This document shows, piece after piece, positions 1 through 11,812 of a DNA stretch of 64,000 nt. Under the pieces are notes generated by a model. That model was given only the letters and a program-made list of their open reading frames with translations, was not told where the DNA came from and did not search any database. Origin of the DNA: Ceratorhiza oryzae-sativae (taxonomy: Eukaryota; Basidiomycota; Agaricomycetes; Cantharellales; Ceratobasidiaceae); NCBI GenBank assembly GCA_030998015.1, contig JARWMV010000232.1, positions 930,001 to 994,000 of the forward strand. The letters run 5' to 3'. The stretch's first letter is position 1. The number at the start of each line of letters is the position of its first letter. The position numbers and the translations under genes were made by a program.

Positions 1-2209
1 GATTACTCTCTTGCGCGACGAAATCACCGCACTCAGAAATCGCGTATACGAGCTCGAGTCTGGCGCTGCGAACAGAGCAGGAAGCACCCCCCCGAACTAC
101 CACGTTCCCCCGTACGCTGCCTCGCCGACCGTGTCTGACAACTCGTCACTCGGCCTATTCCGTGACAGCTCGCCCGGTGGCAACCAAGACATCCACTATG
201 CTCACCACCAACACCCGATCCCTACCAGTGGCCCAGCGTATCCCCACGCGATGCCGCCCATAGTCGGCCAGGGAGAAGGGTTCCATGCATCGCTTGTTTA
301 TGTGGGTGCTTTGCAGTTCTCTGGGCTGGAACTCATGTTTGGATAGCCCAATTTGTCGTCGGGATGGAGAGAAGTCGCCCCATCAGCCAGTGGCCTAGTC
401 ATGGCCCCGCACGACCAGCCTATGACCGTGGCCGAGACCCTATACTAGTGCGCATTTTTTCGCCCTTGCTGCTTACCAAAAGTCTTGACCCATCCCTACT
501 TCAGCCTGCGTATCATTCTTCCGTAAGTTTGTTCAGAAATGGTTAAACACATCTCTTCCTCATCAAAAGATAGATTCCGCCTCCAATGCGCGTTCGAAAT
601 CGATGTTGCAAGCTTTGAAGCCTCGCTCGAGGACCCAGACCCGAACAATCGCCCGCATGAGGCACTGCTAAACGCAATTGCTCTCATGGCATGTTACTAT
701 GATCAAGATCTTCGTTCGGCCAACCGAGCACAGTCATTTGTGGATCGCACACGGCAGCATTTGCAGATGAGTTTGACCGGCTTCAAGTCCAAAAAGGTTG
801 TCCAACAGATTCAAGCAGGACACTTGCTGTGTGAGTGCGGGACACTACCTCTTTGGTTCATGGAATTGACGGCTTGATAGCCTGTTACTTGTATTGGACT
901 GGAAGCCTTTTGGAAGGACACGCTGCGTTGGCCAATGCAGTTTCTCTGGGCAAGTTGGTTAATTTCAGACACTCGACCGAGACTGATTCCCTCCCTAGCC
1001 CGGCTATGCAATCTCCACAAGATCACTTCGCTCGACTGGACTGTACGGGGCGACAACTTGCTGGAAGAAGCAAGTCCGTATCGACCCAAGCTACGGCCGA
1101 TGCCGTCCATCCTTAACCACCACCCGTCTCGAAGCGCGCTCGAGCATGGTGAACGGATACACTGCTTCTGGAACTTGCTTTTGGTCGATACGGGTGGATC
1201 AGTCTCGACTGGGTATCCCTGTCAGTTTACAGCGTCGGATTCGGATCCGGGAACAAAGATTGAGACGATGTACCCACTGCCGTTGCACGAGTACATGTCG
1301 GTACGTTGCTGCGTTCTGTTCTCGCACCTTGGGGGCTAACGATGAATTTAGGTCGCCGCCCGAGCACATGTGCCCCAGACTTCGTACAGTGATATATTTC
1401 GGCCCGAGACCATAGCAGCGCCTGATGACACGCCGCTCATCTCACGTATTAAAGCTGCTCTGCTGCTGCACCGTGTAGCGCGCCTTGGGACAATTAACAA
1501 GTCCAACCAGACGGATGCGGAATTCCAAGACCAGTGGCTCAATCTTCGGACATGCCTCGGGGCTTTTGTCAACACTATTCCTCGAATGGCTTTGTCCCAA
1601 ACGACTCGCCCGCTCGGGATGGATATCACCGAAGAGCGACGGGAGTTTATGTACTCGTTCGTCGCGTGGTCACTGGCTCTGTGTGCACAAGTGGTGATGT
1701 ACAATATCACGCCGCTAGCATGGAGGTATGAATTGCAACAAGAGGCGTTTTACGCGGCTGAACAAATCGTGGACCTGATCAAACGAACCAAACCGTCCGA
1801 GGACGAGCTGAAGATGATGGACGTCATGGTGGGGGTGAGTCTGGCCTTTGAATTCTGATTGCCTGTGCAAGACGTCACTTATCGATGTGGGGTAGTATTC
1901 TTGGATGACGGCATCCAACTTTTTGATCAACCTACGCAATATACACGAGCAAGATCCACGCCAGGTCTGTGTGCCGCTGAATCCAGCGTGGGTGGAAGAG
2001 CAGTTGGATACGCTGGAGATGGCAACGACGGTGCTGAGTAGGACATGTCGGCCTGTTGGTATGTGCACACGTGCTCTCGCATGAATGCGGGCTAATGAGT
2101 TTGTTCGGGTGTAGTGCGACAAGCGCAAGGGACGCGAGAGTTCCGGGCGCGCAAGGCAGGGCCGTATGCGGCGACGCCGGTGCAGGCACCTCACACGTGG
2201 AACTCGTAG
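1..2209 (+). CDS. Fungal-specific transcription factor, C-terminal part (5' end outside window)
   Basis: The frame is open from the first bases and starts in a short charged helix (RDEITALRNRVYELE), the coiled-coil linker that usually follows a Zn(2)-Cys(6) cluster; the cluster itself would lie upstream of the window. Downstream exons (about 539-830, 881-1302, 1352-1831 and later short ones) encode a helical region like the fungal_trans / middle homology region of basidiomycete zinc-cluster regulators, with HEALLNAIALMACYY, ACYLYWTGSLLEGHAALA and a long helix near 1700-1830. Introns with GT..AG ends join the pieces, for example GTGAGTGCGG at about 831 to TAG at 880. The stop is TAG at 2207-2209, after a short last exon that begins near 2115. 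The family activates or represses transcription in the nucleus; the target is unknown. Exon borders in the first 540 bases are uncertain. Confidence 0.72.
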
Positions 2210-2949
2210 CGATGTGCAAACTCGCGTTCTCACCGTGCCTTTTTTTCTTTTCTTTCTGTATTCTAGAAGAATCGTTTGTTTTGGTAGCATGGTTGGCTGT
2301 ATACATATTACATATTTTGTGTTAATCCTTACGCACTATTCGCTGGTTGATCACGATGTTCACTTTCCAAAACGAGACTAATGCGGGGTAACATGTGATA
2401 ACGCAAAGCGTCTAGATAGCCAGCCCCTATTTCGGCGATCGTTGGTTGGACATGTAGGGTGCGCCCGAGAGTGTTCCGACCCGGTGCTGGGCGGGGGCTG
2501 GGACGGGTTGCGAGGGGGATGGTTTGAGGCGTACGAGGTGCCGATGGCGAGTGCGGCAGCGAGCGGCCGAGATAAGGACAAGGCGGCAGTGGCAACACAT
2601 CCGCGCTTGGCCACGAGGCTCGCTGGCTCGAGCACGTTGTGGGTGCAGAGTGCTCTTGGTGGCCAGCGCCCAGACACAGGCGACCGCAAGGGGATATCCC
2701 AGATCCATACAGGCCGCGCCAGCACCCGCATGCACTAGCACCCGCACCCACACCCGCACCATTAGTACCCACCGCTAGCACCCACAGTGCTAGCACCAGC
2801 GCATACACACGCGTGGGCCGATAGCACTTGGTTTCAGTGGGCGCGGTGTCCCGAGTCTCCGGTCCGGGGTGGGGCGGCTAATCCTCGACTCTGCATCCGT
2901 CGTTTGTTCCCGAGTCTCACCACCGACGACGACGACGACGACCGCCGCA
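2210..2949. other. Intergenic region, transcription factor to SRPK
   Basis: No gene is seen. The stretch is GC-rich from about 2430. It carries an imperfect minisatellite of CTAGCACCC/CCGCACCCA units at about 2720-2800 and a (CGA)n run at 2924-2942 that ends eight bases before the kinase start codon. It should hold the kinase promoter and 5' leader. Confidence 0.5.
2924..2942 (+). repeat. (CGA)n microsatellite in the SRPK 5' leader
   Basis: About six tandem CGA units lie directly upstream of the SRPK ATG at 2950. A run this close to the start codon could vary in length between strains and alter leader structure; that effect is inference. Confidence 0.7.
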
Positions 2950-5264
2950 ATGTCACTCGCTATTCCAGCAAGTGTTCACGGCAGACACAGCACGCTCCCA
3001 TTCATCCGCCGCAGAGACGGCACGCTCGTCTACTCGAGCGGCCACTTTACTCGCCCACTCCCCATCCCAGTCCCCGGCTCGAGCTATGCCTCGTCCACCA
3101 CCGGTCCCCACAGTGCCCCCGCCAAGGAGATGGACATGCGCGACCTCGACAAGGAGGAAGATCTGCTCGACTACGCTGACGGGGGTGTGTATACTCGGGT
3201 TTGGATGTTGGTGGCGGTCCACTCACGACTCGGCTCTAGGCTACCTCCCAGTTCATATCGGCGACACCTTCAAAGACGGGAGGTACCACATTGTCAGAAA
3301 GCTAGGGTAAGTTTTCCGGGTCGTGTCTGCAACGCGCTCTAATCCGGTACTCGCACAGCTGGGGGCACTTTAGCACTGTATGGCTTGCAAAGGACACAGT
3401 GTGAGTAAAACACCTTTTTGGGCCATTTTTAGCTAAACGCCTCGGCAGTCACAATCGCCATGTTGCTATCAAGGTTGTCAAGTCCGCTAAGACGTACGTG
3501 TCTGCCTGCCGCTGTTCGCGTCTTGCATCCTCAATTGCCGTTTAGATATGTCACCGCCGCACGCGACGAGGTTGGCATCCTCCGCTTTATCAACTCGGTC
3601 TACAAGGATCCGGGCCACGAGAACATTGTCCAGTTTCTCGACAGCTTTGACCACAAGGTAGACATCGAGACTGGTCCGCCCCCCGTCCACATCTGTATGG
3701 TCTTTGAGCCGCTAGGTGCATCCCTTCTCACCCTCATCAAGGCCCATCGCAAAGGCGTACCTGAGCACCTTGTGCGTCAAATCGCGAGCCAGGTGCTAGC
3801 CGGTCTGGCGTTTTTGCACGACCGTTGCGGGATTATCCATACGGTGGGTCTGACCTCTTTGCCATAACCGCCGCTCGCTCATTTGCATTTTGCATCGATA
3901 GGATCTCAAACCCGAGAACATCATGATATCACTCGGAGGCAAACACGACATTGAAGCTATTGTCCAGGCCGAGCTCGTTAGCTCGCCTCGCTCCCTCTCC
4001 CGCATGGTCGGCATCCCCCCCGGCTGTGTGCGAGGCGGGGTCGCGACGCCGCGGTACGGCGCGGACCTTGCAGGAACCAAGCAGGTCTGGATATTTGGAT
4101 CCCAGCCGCTTCCAACCACTGTCTCGTTACCCAGAGTCCGGTCCGGTCAGGCGAATGGACTTGTCCGTAAGATGTCCGCGCTGGCAGTTTCCGCCACCAC
4201 GACCAACGTTGGCTCCACCTCTTCTTCCGCTTCTTCCAGTTCCACGCTTGCCGAAGCGCTCAGCACTGCTCCGACTTCAATCATGAGCACCGGCAAGGGC
4301 ATCGCCTTTGGCTCGACCAAGGCACAGAAGGCTGCCCCAGCCGTCAACAAGGTCTCACCGGTTACTATCGTTTGCCAGCCCGATGGCCATGGAGCCACTG
4401 TCACTACCTCATCTGAGGATAATCCGGCGTTGGGGGCTTTGCCAGACCAGGCAGCTGCAAAGGGGGCGCAATCCGGCATTCCGGACGAAAGCGTGGGATT
4501 CACCAAGACATGCGACTCGACGGCCAACTTGACCCCATCATACAAGGGCCCGTCACTGCTGTCCCAGACGGCGCCCAAGTCCGAAACGCCGCTTACTGCA
4601 AAGCAAGGAGCTCGCCCGAAGCATGACGCAGACACCATCGAAGTCAAGATTGGAGATCTTGGAAACGCGTCATATTGCTGGAAACACTTTACGGAGAATA
4701 TCCAAACGCGGCAGTACCGTTGTCCAGAGGTCATCTTGGGTGCGGAGTGGGACGCGACGGCCGATATGTGGAGCGTGGGGTGCATCGTGAGTTTTTGACT
4801 TTGTTGTGCTCCATTTGGGTAATCTGATCTTGGCGTGCGATAATAGTTCTTCGAGTTGCTGACGTCGGACGTTTTGTTTGAGCCTGCGGAACGACCCGGC
4901 GCGTGGTCACGGGATGACGACCACATTTGCCAGATGATTGAGCTCTTAGGGCCGATGTCTCCCGAGTTTGCGCTCTCGGGCGATTACAGTAAAGAAATCT
5001 TCCGCTCTGATGGTGCGTTTGTTTGAAAAGCACGGCTGCACTGGTACTAATCTGGAATTTACAGGCGTCACGTTGCGCAACGTGCCTAGTTCGAAGATGA
5101 GCAATTGGCCATTGGTCGACGTGCTCATGCAGAAGTACAGATACGAGCAAGCCCACGCGGCCAAGCTAACCGAATTTCTTCTTCCATTTCTACGCTTGGA
5201 GCCGAAGCAGCGCACGTCTGCGCAGGAGGCGCTTCGCCTCGATTGGCTCAAGTGCCCCTCATAA
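2950..5264 (+). CDS. SR-protein-specific serine/threonine kinase (SRPK / Dsk1 / Sky1 family)
   Basis: After a short disordered N-terminus the protein has the family signature EDLLDYADGGYLPVHIGD, then a glycine-rich loop variant (KLGWGHFSTVWLAKD) and the ATP lysine in VAIKVVKSAK. The catalytic loop reads IIHTDLKPENIM, with Thr in place of the usual Arg of HRD, and the metal-binding motif is DLGNASYCW rather than DFG; both are SRPK traits. Between the two lobes is a spacer of roughly 230 residues, rich in Ser, Thr and Ala (about 3960-4640), where SRPKs carry a localisation insert. The activation segment ENIQTRQYRCPEVILG and a C-lobe ending at TAA 5262-5264 complete it. Known role: phosphorylates RS dipeptides of splicing and mRNA-export factors. 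At least five short introns are visible and no frame break was found. The start is the first ATG in frame with the signature. Confidence 0.93.
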
Positions 5265-6767
5265 ATCGTGCTGGTCCACGTCACTTTGGGTTCTAGGGTT
5301 TTCGTTTCCTGGACGATTATCGTATAGACTGTTTCGCCTGGCCTCCAAACGCTGTATAACTTTCCCAACCAACTGTCTCATACCTGTGCCTGTGCCATAC
5401 CATACCCCCCTCAATTCCTTCTCGTCCCTATCCTATGCTCTCTATTTTCGTATGTGTTATTTGTCTTGTTATCGCGTTCGGGCCTCTTGCAAACTAGAAG
5501 AACGCCTTGCGCTTAACTTGGGTTTTCACTGGTCTCTTTCTCTTTCTATCTGTCTACGTGTACAAATTAAATGTCTAATTGTGTTTACTCGTCTTTTTGT
5601 GCAGGATCCAGAGTGCTAGATGTGATAAAGGTGACGACCTACCCCACAAGGTACGAGTTCTTGGTGTGAGCTTCGATCGTCGAACTTCTTCGAGTGACTA
5701 TGATTAGTGCCACACACTCACAGCCACTGATCCGTCCAGGCTTCAATTAGGCCCCAACGTCTGTCTCAGGACAATGCGCCCGTTGTATCGACTTACGTAT
5801 CAACACCCAATTACGTCTGCGGCTGCACGTTGCCCCGAAACGTGGTCGACAGATAGAGAGAGAAGCCCAAGCAGAAGAATGTCTCGTGCACGCTTGTAGA
5901 GTCAATCACCCAGCATAACAGATCGGGCCTTGTTCTGCTGTCAGGTTGGGGGCGTCTCGACAGTTGAGGCTTGAATCGCGAGTTGGTCTCAAGTGCGACC
6001 AAGGGGTGCACCACATGACCTTGGTAATAGGACCCGCCCGGTGCTCTATTGAGTGTCGGCCCACTAAGTTTAGGCGTAGAGTTTGCCTTGGGGGGGCTGA
6101 GAAACGACCCTTGGGGGTAGGAGAGGGTGAAATCCCAGTGATGGGCTGTATAAAAGTTCAGGGGGGGGGTGACGCAAAGACCGTTTCTAGATTAGCAAGA
6201 TGCGACGTGCATGTATGAATACATATGTCCGAGACCAATAGAACATGATGCAAACAAATCGGTACATGTGCAACTGAGAAACAAGGTCTAGAACAAGCGG
6301 ACAGGGAGGGGGACGTGGAGCAGGGACGTGAGAAGCGTAAGAGATACTCGTGACAAAAAAGAAACCAGACAAGACACAAGAGAGTGAGGATGGATATGCA
6401 ATGGGATAGAATGCGAGACAGGGAGACCAGACCCGTGCGACGAAAGACCTACAAGCCAGCGATGACAGATGGATGCACAAACAAGCTAATAAAACCCACA
6501 AAGCACACAAAAATGCAACAGCAAGAGACACATAAGTCCGAGATCATCATAAAGTAACGGAACACCCCTCGCCACGAACAAACAAAACAAAGAATAACAC
6601 AGTACGAGATCTCGGTAGGCGCACAAAACCGGCCATACGGGAAAGACTGAAAAAAAAAGACAGGAGACATGCAAGTTCCAGACCGCGCCGGCCTGGCGAT
6701 GAGGTAAAACTGAGGAAATAAACTAAGCCCGAGCCAGTCGCGCGGCGGAACAACGGCGGTAGGGTGC
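5265..6767. other. Intergenic region between convergent genes
   Basis: The 1.5 kb between the SRPK stop and the stop of the next, minus-strand gene must hold both 3' ends. It has pyrimidine-rich stretches near 5400-5600 and a G9 run near 6162. The minus-strand frames at 6158-6950 are C- and F-rich without recognisable domains, and I see no further gene. Confidence 0.5.
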
Positions 6768-8446
6768 TTATTGTAACTTGGAAGCTCCCTTGAACCAAGT
6801 AACGCTTCGGAACACGAGCAGCTCGCGCGCGAGATCGGCGCCCTCGCCAGTCGAGCCTGGGCTCGACGTGTTGCCGTTACCCAGAAGCGAAGCGAGGAAA
6901 CCGGTTCGGCCGGACATGAGGGGCACAGAGGCCTCGAGTCGGAAGCCATGTGCAGAGACTGTTTTCAGGATGTGGGCAAGTGCGCTCGCGAGGTCGTCGG
7001 CATCGGCGTCGGTAAAGACGGGCGTAGATCCAAACACTGCCAAATAGTGGTGCATATAATGAGTTTACAAGCCAGTAGTCTGGTTGAGATGAAAACTTAC
7101 GAGCACCCAGTCCCTTTTTGCGAGCCGGCTGTGGACGCATCTGGATTTCATACAGACCGGGCCCAGCCCATCCATCATAGAGATCCTCTCGACGTGTGCG
7201 GGATGAATCCTTTTCGCCAACAGGGCCCAGTTCTTCACGGCGACAAGTATTCCGTGCGACCCGAGCGATAGCGTCGGTAACATCATCTGGGGCATCGATG
7301 ATGCGCAGGGTCGAGCTATCCCGGGAGACGGCGATCGCGAAGAAATGGGAAGCCGTATCTGCGGGCGCTGAGGTAAAGATCAGTCGGCCTGTCGAAGGTG
7401 GAGACGTCGTGCACAGGAAGGAGAAACCCTAAAATGGTGGTCTTAGATGGGGGGGAGATACCAATAGTATTGGACTCACCTTTCTGGCCATAGTTTCGAA
7501 AACTCGACATATGATCCGATGAGCCCTGGATGGACGGATCAGTCGAGAGCGCGACTCTATAGGGACAATGCACATACATGATTCCTTCGTGGCCACGAGC
7601 CGCCCATGGACCGGCACCGGCGTTGCCCCCTGCACCAAACTCCAGCTCAAAGGCATTCCTGTCTTCGCGCGAGATGGTGATTCCTCGGGACCAGAGCGGG
7701 CTGATGGCGTTTTGGAGTGCAGTTCGGATACTCGTGTCCGGTACGTTCGTGAGTTTGAGTGACCGACTCGACGGCAAGGACATGAAAATGTGGTCTAGCG
7801 CGAAGTTAGTCAGATTTCGAGTGGCGTGTTCAGCGTGCGTACCCGGCTGAAAGTGAACGGTTGATGGAGCACGGCGGAGCGCAGGCCGCTTTTTGCTTTT
7901 CATCGCGGATTTGGTCGAGTAGTCTGATCCGTTGTGGCTCGAAGGCGCTTTGGGCGTGATAGCCGGAGGTTGGGGCAGCTTGTTCGGGAAGAGGCCTGCC
8001 AGTGGCTGACGCGCCACGTTCGGGAAAAATGTCTCGCGGGGCGGGAGCACACCGTAGGACGGCCGGCGCTGGAGCTGGCCGGTGGTCTTGCCAAAGCACC
8101 CAGCCTGGGAGTAGCTGTAGTCGGACGGTATCTGCTTCATCGGCGGCCGGGTTCCGTTGGGTACGAGGCTCGCGCTCTTTTGGCGACGGCGGGGGACAGC
8201 CTCGGGTGCGACGGGGGGGACGGGGACGGCGTCATGGTGCACAAGCAGCGGGCGCGACGAGTGGGAGCTGGTGCGCGGTCTGATCTTGGAGCGGGAGCCG
8301 CGGGACGAGAGGGACTTGGTGTACGACAGCGGTGTGGGCACGGCGGGCTCGTAGTGGGCGGTGGGGGCGACAGCAGAGCCGGCGACGGAGCCGGTGTGGG
8401 AGCTGTTGCGGTTGAGCTTGGGGCGCGCGTGCGAGTGCGAGGACAT
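6768..8446 (-). CDS. Hypothetical protein with disordered N-terminus and conserved-looking C-terminal half
   Basis: I do not recognise a family. The first ~180 residues are Ser/Pro/Arg-rich and low in complexity (MSSHSHARPKLNRNSSHTGS...). The rest looks folded: a helix LTNFALDHIFMSLPSSRSLK, then VPDTSIRTALQNAISPLW, strands such as GRLIFTSAPADTASHFFAIAV, and an Ala-rich helix DDLASALAHILKTVSAHGF near the end. I join four exons: an intron at about 7533-7585 (GTATGT..CAG), a second at about 7430-7480 (GTGAGT..TTTTAG) and a third near 7036-7095. All three keep the frame. The start chosen is the ATG at 8446; another in-frame ATG lies at 8500. The gene converges on the SRPK gene. No signal peptide or membrane segment is evident. 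Confidence 0.6.
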
Positions 8447-11400
8447 TGCGGTCGGTGCTGGAGAGCGCGAGGACAGGTGGGTCCAAATAGGAGCGAGCAA
8501 ATGATTGTCGTATGGGGTCGTGCGAGTCGTGATGGCCTGGCCGCAGCTCTGGTTCAGGCGGGGGGACGCCCACCAACCCGCCCGAGCGCGGCTTTTTTAC
8601 ACCTTGGACCCGTGCCTCGAGGCGCGCTCAGCGGTCTGGGACGTCAGAAACGGGAGCTCCAGTCTCGGTTTTTGGACAGGCCCCGATTGTGCAGTTGCAA
8701 TGCGCGATGTGTCGCTCCTGGCAAACACTTGACCATTCTTGCCATCCTGGGCCCCACAACGTGTTTTCGAGTGTAATTCTCAGGATTTCAGTCGACGGGC
8801 CCTGGCTGATCACGTTCGTTTTACATCATGACCCGCCCCTCTGGCCTCATTGTGTGCTCAGTTCTGTCGGGACACATGTCCACGAAGCCTGGAATACACC
8901 TAGAAGTCGCGTTTCGGCTTCTCGCCTTTTGCTATCCCGTGCCTTTCTGGCCATTCGGACGTGATGGTCCCGACGCAGACCCTGACGATCGCGCTCCTGG
9001 CCCGCCGCCGCCCCGCCCAGGGGGTTATCTTCACGGCTAAAAATATTTATTTTAATACACTGATTGCATCACGCATGGAAATATTCACTCGAAAATAGTA
9101 CACAGTCTCATCGCGACTGACTGCTCACTCGATGGCAAGAACCAAACTCCCGCGCGGTCGCTGCGGGCTCCTTCTTTGACTGATCTCCCGGCGGATGTGT
9201 CGTCCGCCTATCAGTCTAGATCCAGTAATTGAACACTACGTCACGCTCTACAATCCATTTCACGAAAAAGAGGTGCCCCCAAACTGCCGACGTTGTCGGT
9301 CTGGACATTTCTGGATTTTCGAGGCACGTTGCCCGCCAGGTCGCGTATCGTTTTGTTTGTCAGCCTGTTCCCGAGCTGGCCTGAGCTGGCAATGACCGTG
9401 CTTGTATGCGAGTCGGCAATCGAGCATGATGACAAACGTATATGCGGTGTGCACATCACGAATCCTATCTTGGTGCGAAATTCCGACCCCGTTTTGTGGA
9501 TGTACATTTAAAAACGGATAGATGTCATGTCGAGAGGATTCATTTTTATGACAAGATTCCAGCTATGACTTCCTAAGTTTTGTGTCTTCAAATACCACCC
9601 ATTTTGCGCGGCTGTGTTTACGCCGGGGCCTCGCAGTTTGATTATTAGCTTTCCAATAGTTTATGCCCCTCCCAGAGCCTAATGCATGCATCGGATACTT
9701 TGGTTATTTCAGCTCGCAATCTTGTACCCCACGTTCTCGGAGATCTCACTGCACCTTCGTTCATCCCCAATGGTGACTTAACATCAAGCCAGAGGCCCAC
9801 ATGAGACGCCTATCGTACCCGAGAACGCACGCATGGATGAACCAACCCCTATTGCTGTGTGATTCTGCGGGGGAGAGAGACTCTTTAGTCGCATAGACCA
9901 TGCATGTATGATATCATCGTGCTCTAGACCCCCCTCGACCCTCAGCTCAGTCCCCTCGTTCGGATGGATAGAGGCGGTTCGGATGCGGGGAAATATGGAA
10001 TCGAGTATCGGGATATCCAGAACGGTATATGCGTAGCTGTGGCTACTTGTATCTCGGCCTCGTGTTCACTCGCGATTGCATGGTCTTATCATTCCATTCG
10101 CTCACGAAGGCAGAGTAAATTTTGTGTCCCTGCGCAACTTGCGGGGGAGGGGGGACGGATGACGCAGCACGCGAGTATCGAACGCAATGAGATAGTCGGA
10201 ATCAAACTGAGCGATCCCCCTGTGGGCATTGAGTCGCTACGAACACTACAAACAGCATGGTTGGGAACAAGTTTCGCCAAAACTAGCTTTGTCACCCTTG
10301 CTGCTCCTACTATGAACTGAAAGCTTATGCCCTGTGTAATGATGATCATTTTGCACCCTATGCGTGCGCAAATTGCTCCGATGCACACTCTACCTTGCCA
10401 CTGTCGGCTACCGTGGCGTTCAGAATCTATCATATATTGTTCTAGAGCACACCCTTACTGAAGATAATCAATGTGAGATCCTTGTTGAAGAATCTTGTAT
10501 AACATCTTGGGTTACATATCGCGGCCTGGGAGTTTGGGGCGGAATTCATCTAGCGGGTGAACAACGTGTATCAGGACGAGGCTATTGCCACTAAAAGCCC
10601 TCCAAAAGTATCCAGTGCTCTGTCAGGTGGAAACAAGGGCAAGATACTTCCCCTTTATGCCAGCCCCTATAATATGATGTAATTTGGAGGCCAACAAAGG
10701 TTTGAGGATGCGATTACTGACGATCAGATAGGCAAGTATGCGCGGCTGAATACCGGTAGGCGTAAGCTACCGCCATATTCCGTGTTTGGGCTCAATTGCG
10801 GATATGACCTCGAACGGTCAGCTGAAGATTTTGACAATGCGATCTGGAGCCCCGCGACACGCCTAGGCCGTCCGACCCGCGCACAAGGGCATTGGTATTC
10901 AGCGCATTTATCTTTTCATCTTGAATTTACTGGAGGAAAAAAGTCTAATCGTTGAGCTCGTGTCTAATCATGATGCTATACGCTGGAAACCTTTATAATT
11001 TCAGAGGCCGGCTGAAAATCAGCGGTCTGGATCCAGCGTGTTCGAGCATGCGAGAGAGAAACCCGTCGGCTAGGGTCGGCCTTGGGCGTGCTTTTCAAAT
11101 GGCAGATTCGCGTGGTCTTCACACTGGGTGTAAATTCCTACACTCTGAGCTTTAGCTAGCCGTTCGCAAGCTTCTCGGCGCCCGCCTCGGGGTTCTGTAA
11201 GCTTTACTGTAAAGGTTGACTTTGGAGCGTCCGAGGACAAATAGTCAAGATGACTGACACACTGCGGAGTTCTATGATTTACTTGACCTTTCGTATCTCA
11301 AACACTGTGTTGGGCTGCATGGCTCGAGACGTATTTGCAGCCAACTGCAGGGAGGGCGTAACAATATACTTGCCTGACGAATATACGCGAGAAATTTCGA

Positions 11401-11812
11401 GCTGCGACAGATATGTGGTAAACAAGTACTGTAATCGATTAGATCCAGCACAGGTTGTTTCAAGACCTTTATCTATCTCTAAACAGGTCGAGACGGGGAA
11501 CAACAACGTACAATGTGTCAGATTAGGTTGTCTATGTCAAATACTATAAATGAGAAGTCTCGGAGTCGGGCATCTCGGTTCTAACCAGACAGGCCTGTTG
11601 AATCACCTATCCCATGCCTTGGATGGTCTAAATAGTACATTTTAGGTGCTAAGCTTAGTTTATTTACCATATCTGTGTCCCATGTTTGTGGTTGTTGTCT
11701 TGATAGGTCGACATCACTTGGGTTAATTAAAAGTCTGTATCAACTCAAGCGCTGTGTTCGTGGCAATTTCACCCTTGTCCCTCACGTTCCTGAACATTTA
11801 TCTCACTCCCCA
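8447..11812. other. 3.4 kb gene-poor region
   Basis: No gene supported. Base composition falls from GC-rich near 8500-9000 to AT-rich beyond 9040 (AAAATATTTATTTTAATAC). The longest open frames (9964-10320 plus, 10089-10433 minus, 11250-11549 plus) lack known motifs, overlap each other and have no consistent splice partners. I could not identify terminal repeats or transposase motifs. The left end should contain the promoter of the minus-strand gene that ends at 8446, and the right end that of the LOV gene. Confidence 0.45.

Noticed and set aside
4147..4926. 259-residue minus-strand frame opposite SRPK
   Set aside because: Shadow of the kinase spacer and C-lobe exons; low-complexity Ser/Val content only.
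9964..10433. Overlapping frames of 118 and 114 residues in the gene-poor region
   Set aside because: Opposite strands of the same bases, no motif, and no splice partners.
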